Shown: positions 1 to 12,089 of the stretch, one piece after another | Layout: each line of letters starts with the position of its first letter | How positions within the stretch are numbered: position 1 is the first letter of the stretch | Origin: Paramacrobiotus metropolitanus | Lineage: Eukaryota; Tardigrada; Eutardigrada; Parachela; Macrobiotidae | Direction: 5' to 3' | NCBI RefSeq assembly: GCF_019649055.1 | Contig: NW_026570226.1 | Span: forward strand, 620,001-684,000 | Length of the DNA: 64,000 bases | The notes under the pieces: generated by a model | What the model was told of the DNA's origin: nothing | What the model saw: the letters and a program-made list of their open reading frames with translations, nothing else | The model's database searches: none | Translations under genes and position numbers: made by a program

Positions 1-3000
1 TTTATTAAGGATAATAATACATAAAAAAATTTAACGCAGATCTCTGTGCAAGCAAACTTACTAACCCATACAGAAGCGAAAAAAACGTACCAAAGTCAAA
101 CAAAACACGGCAGCCTGAATCAGCACTGTACTAAAATCCAAACCGACCACCACAAAATAATCAACAGAAGAAAAATCTTCTTCACTGCAAACTTCTTCAA
201 ATCCATAACAGCTCACACGCAACTTCTGCTTATTCCGGAATTCCTTCTATACCTACCGAACTAAAAAAATCCAGTCAACAAACCGAATCACCCTAACCCT
301 TTCTCGAACAACTTTTTAATGTACATTGCAACCTACTTCCCATATAAAAACCACCTGTTACTAAGCATCCATAACCATCAGATCAGAACATCATGGTCTG
401 CTCTGTTAAGCAATCAACTTTCTCGAACTTTCATGAATTTTTCACAGTAATCCATCACCATCCACCACCACAACTCATAACACACAACACACTCTGCTTC
501 CTGTTACACTTCATTAAACTATGAAGTATGAACAACCAATAAGTCGAATACACTTATGTCAGACTACAGTAAAACCCCCCACAACCTTCCCTCTGTTACA
601 ACATTCACCCCTTCATTATCAGTTTCTTTCAAACATATCATCTTTTAATATAATCTACTATCCTTTCAAATTGGCTACAGAGCAATTTCTGTTGATATAG
701 TCTTTACTACCCGATACTTGTATCTAATATTATGCTCCTACAATAAGCTCCTGCAATATGCTCCTACATTATGCTCCAACCATTTTTCACACCCCAATAA
801 TTACCATTTACCCCTTATAATCTCCACATACATATGCTCCTGCAATGTACTCCTACATTATGTAGAAGCATATTGCAATGTCCTCCTACATATGTAGGAG
901 CACATATAATATTATGTAGGAGCACATTGCAATGTGCTCCTACATATGTAGGAGCACACTGCAGGAGCGTATTGGATTACGTTTGTTTGGATACTACAGT
1001 TCCGTTCCGTTTTTCTCCTCCAAGAACCGATGAAACCGATGCAATGTGCTCCTACATAATGTACGAGCACATTCCAATGTGCTCCTACATAATGTAGGAG
1101 CACATAATGTAAACTAAAAAAGATGCCGAGCTAACAACGCCATCTACAAGTTTCACGCATCGTTACTCGACTCATGTCACATGACTCATGTCACATGACT
1201 GTTGGGCCCCACCGCTTCCTTCAACCGGCCGGACCCTTCCGTACTCTACGGGCGCCAAAAATTACTTTTGTTTACACACGGATATCGAAGACCAAAAACC
1301 GAAACTACAGTTTCATATATGCTACGACTGATTCTAGTCGTATACCGCATATAAGAACCTGTCACGGTTCAATGAACCTGCCGCAAAAAAAATTAGTTAG
1401 GCACAGGATGTACACAAATTTACCAACCCACTAGACCAGCAGCTAATCAAGGCCTACACTGCTAGTTAATGACAATACGCCACCCCAGAACATCTATAGC
1501 AGTACCTTACCTAATATCATGATCAGCTTATATTCCAGCACGGTTTTATTGTACTACAGAGTAGAAGTATTAGTAGTAATTTTCTGTGTCGTCAAAATGG
1601 TTATATGTTTGGTGCTTCGCTTCGCTCATTTAGCGTCAATCGCTTCATTCGCTTCTTGACCTCGAAGGAGCGCTAAAACCAGCGAACTCCAAGTCATGTT
1701 GGCAAGATTGTACTTACTGTCAATTGAAAACTGTTAACACTTGGTGGAATGATTCCACTGTAGTGTATGCGCACAGACGTGGAAAAGGTGATCCCATAAG
1801 TTATTCTTATATAAAGGGGGACTTGGACGTATCTCAATACAGTATGTGCTTAAGAATATTTAACCATATGTTTCCCAAAGCGAGTTCGTGACCTTCCTTG
1901 ACCATAGTTTACACTTAATCAGTCTTTATTAATAATCAATGCACAAATCAGGTGGAAGAAAAATAAACAGAGTACATTATTCATAACAGCAAAACTTCAT
2001 TTAAACTATCCACTCCGTCCATCGTGCCAAGGATAGATGCTGCATTTCCGCGCTGAATTTCCAGCGATAGCCGTTGACGCAGAAATTCATGTGATCGACT
2101 TTCTCCCGTATGCTGCTGCAGTCTTTTGCCCCCTCTTCTTTTACACTTAATACAAATACAACATGTAAACGCTGGGCTATTTCAGTGTGGGAACGTCTGG
2201 CACAGGCGGCAGTGATGCTGACCGGAAGTTAACTGACGTTTACTTGGGTCCAGCGGTTGGGGTGCACGATGGTCGATGATACGATCATCCCAGTGCGGTT
2301 AAGCAACATAAAACCTAGATCATCAGAAGAGTATTAGCAAGTTAGCGCGCAAAGTAAAGGCACAAAGAGGAAAGTTCTGGAGCAAGGGGATCTGGCAAGC
2401 AAAGCAAAGATGGGCACGATCCAGAGGCAAGACTAATATTAAGGATTTGTGTGTGCGGTAACATTTCATATTTTCTCATCGAACAGATTCAAGTGGTCAT
2501 TTAACCTAATTTCGAAGCGATAACGCCTGGTTATAGCCGTGATAATAGCGAATCGAAATAAAGTAATGTCAGTTGTCCATTACACATTTAAAATGCATCG
2601 TTGACCAAACCAAACTCACAATTATTACGTACTGTATAAAAACTTTTTAGCCTACGCGTGTGCTGCGTTAACAGTATAGTAATGCCGCCTGCCTCTGGAA
2701 GCAGCCGAATTATTTTATATATATTTTAAAGTCTTGGTTCACCTAATCTGTTTATTTGCAAACGATGTTCCACCACGCCATGGGGTTGGGGTTCTGGATT
2801 AAATAGTATGTACTTGTAAATTGTAATTATATTGCACTTTTACAATATATATTGGGCAACGGTTGATCAATATATATATTATAAAAATCAAGTGGAGAGT
2901 AAATCTTCACACTCTCTTCACAATCACTACGCAATGTAATTATTAGAAATTACATTATTGTACATGTGCGACTTGGATATATGCAGGCTTTCAGTGTTTC

Positions 3001-3410
3001 GAAATTTATGCATTGGTATCGTAATTGTAAAAGTTATTACTGTCACTGTCAGCACTTTCTATGGTGTGTACTGTATTTGAGTTAGTAACGTAGTTTGATC
3101 GCCAGATAAAAGAAGGCGGCATTTAGAATATTGTACAGTATGTGCTACACAAGTCGATAATGTAATGTTAGAAACCTGGTTCAAATTATCAGGTTGAGCA
3201 CCACGGTGCAGCATAATCCGAAATTCCGGTGTACCGTTGGTATTCGTATAGGTGAACTTACTTGGTACGAGTATTGTAGGACACAGCTTTCGCTTACTGC
3301 ATGCACCTGATAGCAGCTACCTATGAATGCATTTTTAGTTTTAGTTAAACACCTATCTAGATTTCCCATTTGAAATACAGTATTTTTGATTCCAGGCTAC
3401 TTGCAAAATA
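1..3410. other. gene-free 5' region
   Basis: No open frame here looks like a conserved protein and no exon chain can be built. The first 700 bases are rich in A and C on the plus strand. Positions 740-1115 hold a cluster of palindromic repeats, described separately. A 14-base unit is repeated twice in tandem near 1170-1197. AT-rich stretches with TATATATA runs lie near 2850-2900. The promoter and 5' UTR of the S28 peptidase gene should lie near its right end, but I cannot point to a core promoter. Confidence 0.6.
740..1115. repeat. cluster of palindromic repeats (GCTCCTACAT / ATGTAGGAGC)
   Basis: The word TGCTCCTACAT and its reverse complement ATGTAGGAGCA alternate many times, often meeting head to head with a centre of TATA or TAATG, so each pair can form a hairpin of about 10-14 base pairs. 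A unique spacer of about 65 bases (roughly 965-1030) interrupts the array. It looks like a foldback-type or palindromic satellite repeat. No coding capacity is visible. Confidence 0.75.
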
Positions 3411-6400
3411 ATGGAATCGGGAATAAGTTTGCTTGCCGTTGTTTGTTGCTGCCTATGGTTGATAGCGTTATGTGGTGTGTCGGAATCCCGAAGCAATTTT
3501 ATGTTGGGCAAATATCGGGGCAGCGCAAAGGGGCAGCCAGCAAGGAACCGATTTACTCAGAACACGTAAGTACGTGAATATTTTTAGTAATCTCACAACA
3601 ATGCGTAAACAAGAAGAAAATATAGAAGCGTTAATCGGAACACTGAATATGATTACTCGTACTATAAATATAGAATGTACAGTTTCTCGGAAAAACTATC
3701 TAAAAAAACTCTATATAAAATTTGCGAGTTTATTGTTGATAAACGAGCATATTATTACATTTGTATGGATTCTAAAATTCTCGAAAACAGATGTATATAT
3801 ATACTCGTATGACGAGGACGACCGATTTAATTTTGCAGATTAGTTGCAGAAACAATAAACATTAGCCGGGCAGATCTTTCAGTTAGAAATTAGAAACGAA
3901 CTAAAATTTTTAAGATTTTTTTTAAAGATTTTGTGTATATGTAATAGGGGTTGATAGTATGTAATTTCATAGATTTTTACTGGCATATTGTAAGATGGTT
4001 GTACAATGTCAATTTTTGTATACTTCCAGTGGTGACCTTCCGCCTGACCAATATTTCGAGCAACAATTGAACCATTTTAATGAAGCTGATAACAGAACAT
4101 GGCAACAGGTGAACGCGCGTATTAACTAATCGAATAAATCAAATTATCGATGACAGAAGCAGAGAATAGAGCGAGCAGCTGTCTCGGGATGACAACGAAA
4201 TTCGACAATGTTCAGTAGACATATCATGATAAACATTAGCATAAAAAACCTACATGCTACAGTTTTCCCATTTTTTTTGGCGAAATACTCGTTTCTATCT
4301 ACATATTATATATTACTGACGGCTATAAGCCTTTTGTCAGTTCTAAAAGAGAGAGTCATATATTCATAGAACAATCTCTTTGCAGCGCTTTTTCGTAAAC
4401 GACAAATACTACAAGCCGGGTGGTCCTGTTTTTGTGATGATCGGTACGTGAAGTGGCGATGTTTCTAACCCTAGAGTAAACTACGAATCGGAATTTGCTT
4501 TTCGAAGTTGTGTTGAGATATAGCGATTACTTTTGTGCCTTGGATAGGTGGAGAAGGACCGGAAAATCCAATCTGGATGGTCGAAGGGCAGTGGATTCGG
4601 TGGGCGGAAAAATTTAACGCATTATGCTTCAATTTGGAACATCGTTTTTACGGCAAAAGTCATCCCACACCGTCAGTCCACATTTGCATTTCCGTGTTTA
4701 AAATTGTTCTTGGTACGCTTACTTCTAATTTTTAGAGACTTATCCACGGAGAATTTACGATTTTTAAGTAGCGAGCAGGCATTAGCCGATCTGGCTAATT
4801 TTATTACCAACCAGACTGCGTCGCGGGGTATAAAAAAGCCGAAAGTCATCACCTTCGGCGGTTCGTATCCCGGCAGTTTGTCGGCGTGGTTCAGATCGAA
4901 GTATCCCCACATTGTGCATGCTGCCATCTCGTCCAGCGCACCGGTTGTAGCGGTGGAAGATTTCACGCGTATGTACAGATTTAAAAATAATATTGATAAT
5001 GGTCATTATATAGGTGGGAAAAGATCGATTGTTGGTTGGCATAGCGCTATTAAAAGCTCAAAACAAAATTCAGCTCAATTTGGTTGACGTTTTAGGATCC
5101 CTTTTTTTAGTGGTGGTACGAGTGATGGAAATAGTCTAACTTTGAAATACGAATTATTCTTGACATTCACAAATTACAACAAAGTAAGTACAAATGCTTT
5201 CATATTTTTGTGCAGAGTACTTAGAAGTTGTGAAAAATTCGCTGGCGCGCTTTAGTCCGCAGTGTGTGGATAACGTTGCCGCCGCGAGTGCCCAGTTGGA
5301 AGAGGCTTTGCAGAAGCCGGTCAGTACAAAAAAACTGCAAACCCAGTTTCAGTTATGCACGCCGATTGATGTTACGGTGAAGAAGGACGTGCAGAATCTG
5401 GTAGAATCACTGGCCGGGAATTTCGAAGGCGTAGTGCAGTACAATCGCGATAATCGAGCTTTCGAAGGAGCACTGGCTACCAATATTACCATTGAGACAT
5501 TATGTGATATTATGGGCGATACGAGCAAAGGAACGGCTCTCGAGCGATATGCCCAAGTGAACGCCTTGCTGCTCAATGCATACGAGCAAAAATGCCTGAA
5601 TTTTACGTATCAGTCCTTTTTGGATCCATTGTTGGATGTGCAGTGGTCGGATTCGACTAGTGAAGGAGGTAAAAATAAGTGACAGTAGTCTTGATTTATA
5701 GTACTTTGCGATAATAACATAAAATTGCTAATCATGGAAATGTCTTGTGGTAGTATGATTACAAAAGTTATCGAAATTATACAGGTCGCCAGTGGACCTA
5801 TCAAACGTGCACGGAATTTGGCTTTTTTCAAACATCCGATTCGGCTTCACAACCGTTTTCTTCGATGTTCCCTCTAAAATTTTTCGTGGACCAGTGTAAA
5901 GATCTGTTTAACATTAGCGAGCCGGTTTTACAACGTGGTATACAAAGCACAAACCTGTATTATGGCGGCTTGGATTTGCATACGGAGCGGGTAATGTTTG
6001 TCAACGGAGACATCGATCCATGGCATGCGCTGGGCATCACCAGAAAACACGGACATGATTCCCCGGCGATTTTAATTAAAGGTAAGTCACCCTAGTTGCA
6101 CATTTACTTTCATATTGTTTACAGCGCACTAACAGGCTAGAACAATTTTGTTTTTTTACAGGAGCCGCACACTGCGCTGATATGTAAGCATTTACAGTAC
6201 TTGGTCACTTTGTTTATGACGTGTATACAGATTATAGAAAGAGTACTTTTTCCTTGTGGTGTTCGTGCAGTGTACGTAGATGCAGAATCGAGCAATCAAA
6301 CTTTTTAGAAGCAACACTCACAAGATTCTTGGTGCCGTGAAATAACTGTGAATGGTACCACTTACGAGCACTTAGTACTTACTGTGAAATATTTTTTTAA

Positions 6401-6551
6401 AAATATTGTGTATACCTACGTAATGCGAATATCGTGGTTGTAACACACTTATAATTTTTGCAGGTATCCGTCTCGCGATGAAGATATTCCCGAACTGGTA
6501 TTATCCAGACTGATCATCGAGTACTTCCTGGAAAAATGGATAGTTCTCTGA
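3411..6551 (+). CDS. serine carboxypeptidase, family S28 (PRCP/DPP7/PRSS16-like)
   Basis: Nine exons: 3411-3565, 4030-4108, 4386-4443, 4548-4671, 4736-4968, 5216-5668, 5785-6081, 6162-6183, 6464-6551. They join in frame to a 502-residue protein, the usual size for this family. The start is the first ATG of exon 1 and opens a signal peptide (about residues 1-24), so the enzyme should be lysosomal or secreted. S28 hallmarks appear in order: an FEQQLNHF motif, [13 protein letters not shown], the nucleophile in GGSYPGS (Ser182), the acid in NGDIDPWH (Asp445) and the catalytic histidine in AAHCAD (His470). All three triad residues are present, so it is probably an active peptidase cleaving after proline or removing N-terminal dipeptides. 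Sequence alone does not settle which S28 subgroup it belongs to. Exon 8 is only 22 bases. Confidence 0.93.
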
Positions 6552-6846
6552 GTGATTAGGATTTAGGATTGACATTGTGTGATTAAATTCTCTTTTCTGT
6601 TGTGATTTGTTCGGACCAACCTTTGTGGGTTGTTGTAGTTCCTATTTTTGTATAAGCAAAATTTTTTAATTGTTGTCACCGTTTTGTAAAGTTACCGGGA
6701 ATGACAATTTCCGCAACTAAAACCGATATCGTGCTATATGTATGTATCACAAAAGTAGCTTCCTCAACAAACGACAATATTATCAAGAACATAAACTTTT
6801 GCATAACAACATGAATACAACAAAACAACGAGTCCCAATGTACAAA

Positions 6847-9800
6847 CTATGCATTGGGAACGTGCTCTTTAAAAATTCTTCTCTTTAACTTTGGCTTGAA
6901 CACCGGCTTAGACACGGGGCGGGGCGTCAACGGGTCAAATTCATCCATATGAGCAACCGGAGCTTTTGGTGGAATCACGCTATTGGAAATACTGGGCACA
7001 ATGGGTGAGACGACTTCCGAGGCCGGCGTTGACGCTGTCATAAGCTGCATTTCGTGGTCATGATTTACCTCGTGCTTTCGAGGTTTTCGCCGCACAATTC
7101 TGTCACAAAAATGCTCCACCACAATCAAACTAGCCGAACATACCAGACACACCGCCAACGCCCAAAATCCGTACTTATACGTTCCCGAAACGTCGCGCAA
7201 CCTCCCAATCAGCGGTGGCCCGGCGAGAAACGCGGCGCCTTGGAACGCAATCACGGAACCCAGGGCGGAGCTCAGCCGGTCAATACCAAAAAAATCCACA
7301 CAAACCACCGCCACTAAGGAGATATAGCTTCCCGACGTCATTCCAAGAAAGGCTGCGTAGATTCCCAGTCCGACAAAATTCGTCGCCACCGGCGCCAGGC
7401 AGTTACACACGGCCGCAGCACAGACAGCCGCACAAAATCCCCATTTCCGATGAAACAGCTTCAAATCCGAGAACCATCCGTAGCCAATCCGCGCAAATAT
7501 ATCCGCTAATCCAATAATAGCAATCAACATCGCCGCGTCGTCTTTCGTGCATCCCAGGTCAACAGTGTGAGCAGGCAGGATAAGGAAGATATTCATGTAC
7601 GAAAAGGTTGCGAGCATCACTGACAGTGCATAGACAATAAACAGTCTTTGCCGAAACAGTCCGAAATCAAACAACGGCGGTTGGCCTTCTTTCCTCTTGA
7701 ACCGATTAACAAAACGCTGGAAGAAGGTTAACCCTTTTTCAGACTGACTGGTCCTTCCGACTGTGATCTCCCGCCCATGCGAGCGTGTGCTCAGGGGTTC
7801 AGCTGGCATGGAATGCGCCGAACGCTTCCGCGTATCCTCGGCCAAGGGTGTTTCTAACAAATGCGTATTCGCTTCCAAATCCCTCTCGTATAACGAGCCG
7901 AGACCATTGCTTCGCGCCGACGCCGGCGCACTGAAGGCCTTCGTAGGAGCGTGCGCCGCGCTCGAATCATCCAACGTGGCTTCCAGCGCCCTTAACGCCC
8001 GCAAATGGGAGGCACGTTGCTGAGCACGCAGGATGCGCATGTGGGTAGAAACGGGGCGCAGCAACGCTCCCGCCACACAGACGTTTAGGGCGATGGAGCC
8101 GCATATAAGGATGGCGCCCGATACAGGAAACTCCTTTACCAAATATGACGTTAGATAAGGCACTGTAAAAAAAAGTAGGCATGATATAAGCACAAATAAA
8201 TCATCATAACGGCCATTATGAAACCAACAGCCAAGCGAAATTAGAAGTTTATAATGATTACTCCTGGAGTTTCGGTTTAGCATTTTACTGGTCATCGAAT
8301 TTAATACTAAAATCTGTACCACTACAGAGACTTGTATACCAGTTTCTCATATTTCTGCACCGAACATCCATAAATTATTACCCGGTCGCAGTGAAAAAAC
8401 AGCTAACACCTTCCATCGAATCTCTTAAAAATGCGAGCCTGTTCTACGATTAATTAATCGACTGCAACCTTTTTGCAGTTATTCTTGTACGTTGTCGTGG
8501 TGTTCATCATCTGATCAATAAAAATTCGCACTCCAGATCTGTGCACACTTCTTAATCACACGCCAGGCAATCTCGCACTAAATGCCGTATTAAATTAACT
8601 TCCAGCTATAAATATTCCGAAATTTAATCATGCGCCTTCTTCTAGGGAGCTTTAGTCCCGGTCGAACTCTCCCAGATAACAAGAGAAGGCAACACCCTGG
8701 ACAGTAAGATTGGCAACACGCCGAACCGACCATAATAGTTACCGAACAGCGGCGGAACTATTTTTAAACCGCGATTGTTGAAGCAAAAATCATTGCATAA
8801 TTGATGGCATGCCTGGGAAGCATCGTTGTCACATTCTCATGAGAGAGATACACACATAGATACAGTTAAACATTACCGCCCTCTCTGTTCATCCCATGAC
8901 GTCATTGCCACCACTGGCTTGGCATCCCAAATAGGACCCGGTTCGCTGATTAACCAATCAGTAAAGGGCCTCTATACTCCCTCTCCCTCCTTCTACAGAC
9001 AAGTAAACAGATTTCCGGCCACAAGGCAATCAAATCATCATCACACCACACCAGTCACCATCCCGCAGCCAGACAATAAACCCATCTGGCAAATGCCGCC
9101 TTTTGACTTGATCCGCTAACAGTTGCCACAGTTAAAATCAACAAGCCGCAGATAGACTGCGGCAATATATGCATAGGAACATTATGGAAAACAAGTTGGC
9201 ATATTGGGAAATCAAATGGGAATGCTCCAGCAGAATCAACTTCCTCTTTCACCGATTACACTCACTGATACGTCCACTGTGCTCAAACCGTTTGTTTAAT
9301 GTATGTGCCAGCTTGTAACTGTCCAGTGGCGCGGAACCGTTCAATGATAAGTACAACAAACGCAAAAAGCTAAGTCCAGGAAATGGAAACCGTTTTTCAA
9401 CAACGGAAATACTACAGATGTCAAGGAAGAACTGAATAGCTTCATAAAACCGCGATTTCCATCGCTTTACTGACGTGTTTTATAAAACCCTTGTCAAGAT
9501 TATAAGGTTTTGCTTTCATTAATTTCGTTCTAGGTTCTTTCGTCAGTTCTCTTTTAACGAACCAAAACAACAACCCAAACTAATACGAAGCAAAACTTTA
9601 GCGATAACAAAAAGTATATTCGGCAATAGCCAATTCAGATAACAATGAGCATGCGCTCGTAGAGAAGAATTAAAATGATTAAAAAATTCAAGCAGTTAAC
9701 GACATTTAAAGTTTTAAAACGGTTCTTCCCGTATGTTAGGAATATCGCGAAATCGATGTTTAATAAAGCGGAATCTGTATCTATTTCAACCGTGAATTTA

Positions 9801-12073
9801 TAAAAAACATTTAACGGAATATGGCCCAAAATATCCCCATGTGTACACTGACAAAACTGCATCAGTTCTACCGAGCACAACATCAAACATCCTCAGTACG
9901 ATGGGGTAAAATTTCCCACCTGTTATCGATCCGAATGCAGCTCCCGACAAGGATATTCCATTTGCCAAAGCTCGTCTCTTCTCGAAATATGAACCAACCG
10001 CAACTGCCAACACAGTTCACAATTTAGTACATCAGCACACGCAAAATGTTAAGCATATTTCAAAGTAAATTCCATCGTCTGCAGGTAACAAATCTCGAAA
10101 TAAATCTTAATTTTTAGTTATTTCTCTAGCTTCGTCAGAATTTTTTATATGCTCGTAATGTTTATTTCGCTACAAGAAGCCGCTTCACTTCTTAACCGTA
10201 ACTGCTTACCCACAGCCGGCGTATAGGAAAGCGCCGATCCAAGGCCTGTACACAAAGATGTTATTACTTTTCTTTCATTATGGTAATGATCAAGCCTACG
10301 GCAAGAAACTGGACTAACCACTTAGACATCCGTAGCTAAAATATAAAAACATCAAGCTATTGGCAAAATATCCCAGTGAAATTCCAATTCCAAGTAACAA
10401 TCCACCCAGCATCACAACGCTTCTTTGAGAAAAGGCATTGGCCAAAAAGCTAGCCAAAGGAGCTAAATACAAAGAAAAGGTACGTAGTTTACTCAAAAGG
10501 ACATATAACGCGATTAAATATTACGATTTCTACTGAAACCTTCAAACCAAATAACTTAACACGTAATTCCTGATCTCTGTGGTATCGCCACGATTGGTAT
10601 AACACCTATTTAAAACTTATAAAATTTATTTATTAGTACTTTTTTCATGTCTATCCAGTTCCACTACTGCTGCATCTAAATATCATGACGTTAAGATATA
10701 TGGTTGTGTACGTAGTTAAATGACCCGCAAGAAAGTACCATGTTTGACCTAGGTTTTATTTAGGAGGTAATAACTGCTTATAGTGTTTTTAATTCTTACA
10801 ACATCTGCCTGCGTAAGTACTGAAACATTTGTTGATCTCCATAGACTCCTGTAGAAACAGCATGCATTGCCCAAACATAACCGATAATCTCTGTTGCTCT
10901 CAGTATCTGATCATGTGCTAATTCTTCACTGTTTCTTAATAAGAAGATCTTAATAAACGTCAAAAGGGATTCCATATTGAACTTAAGTGGTATCGATTAA
11001 CGATCATCGATCGATTATCCCACTGTGCATCACACAAGCTCAACGTATAATTTTATATTTAGAGTTCACGCTAGCGAAAACAAATTCTCTTAATTCAGAT
11101 TCATCGTATAAAAGAGAGTAGACGATGAGAAAAGGCACCCTCTTATATTGCATGTCCATGACACTGTAAAACGATCATCTATTGTAAACCACTACCATTT
11201 TCTCTGTTGAAAATCCCGGGGATTAAACATCTTATTTAGTCTACTCGAGTGGCCATTATTTAACAAGTTAATTAAAAAATGTCTGTCTACAAATCAGTAA
11301 CCCGAATTTTTGACTTACCAAACCACGTACTACAAACTAAAAATAAAGCGTAAATCCATGAAACATCCGCATTGGAAGCGCCGAATTGTTCCCGCAGAGA
11401 CACAAAAATTATTCCAAATGCTTTAATGAGCCCGACATTGATCACATGCATCAGAAAACATCCAAATACCACCACCTACAAAAGAAATATTTCAGACAAC
11501 TTGTCATCTTACACTGGCGCTCAACGTTAAGTTGTTAACGTACTGTGATTAAACGGCAGAGATGTTCATAACCATTACTGGTACTAAAACTAAATTAAAT
11601 AAAACAGGAGCTCAGTAATATCTCTTGCTAACTTTCTGCAAAACTACAACAGGCTCACAACAAATAGTGCCACGTTTAATTACAGTAAGTAAGGATACTG
11701 ATAGCCAACCGTTTCACGGTCATTTATAAATCAGTTTCTGATAACAGAAAATTTGTGTAAGCGCGCAAAATTCAAATATGCAGAGTACAAAAATTACTGT
11801 GAACCTCACCCAGCCATAGCCGCCATCTAACGCATTGGTTGTCGCCTTATGAGGCAACTGGACATCGGAAGGCCGATGCATCGGAGAGGAAGTTCGAACA
11901 TCTTGGCGCGATGTCGAGGTGGGGTCCGCGATTTCTTCGATAAACTCATCATGCTCTTGAACGGTGTTATGTCCCAGCAGTTTGGCGGACACTTGTGCAG
12001 GACGGACGCGAAGGATTTGACCATCGGGTCGGAGTTGATCAGCCGCGCGCGATGGACTGTCCTGCTCTGACAT
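6847..12073 (-). CDS. SLC16-type monocarboxylate transporter (MFS), paralogue 1
   Basis: Coding exons on the minus strand, 5' to 3': 12073-11810, 11475-11319, 10462-10319, 10245-10210, 10003-9920, 8162-6847. They give 666 residues. An 88-residue acidic N-terminus leads into the DGGYGW motif that opens transmembrane helix 1 of SLC16 proteins. The FEKRRALANG loop between helices 4 and 5 and a GWFSDL loop after helix 8 are present. A long hydrophilic loop follows helix 6, encoded in the large last exon, which also carries helices 7-12 and a basic, proline-containing tail. It should be a plasma-membrane proton-coupled or facilitative carrier of monocarboxylates or related small solutes; the substrate cannot be told. 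An acceptor at 12090 just upstream of the ATG suggests an untranslated first exon farther right. Paralogue 2 lies at 16476-20324 in the same orientation. Confidence 0.92.
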
Positions 12074-12089
12074 TCTCCACCGGAATAAT

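Noticed and set aside
1600-1690. CTTCGCTTCGCTCATT-rich segment resembling a small repeat or tRNA arm
   Set aside because: No cloverleaf can be drawn and no second copy is present except a loosely similar GCGAAGCGAAG near 24615.
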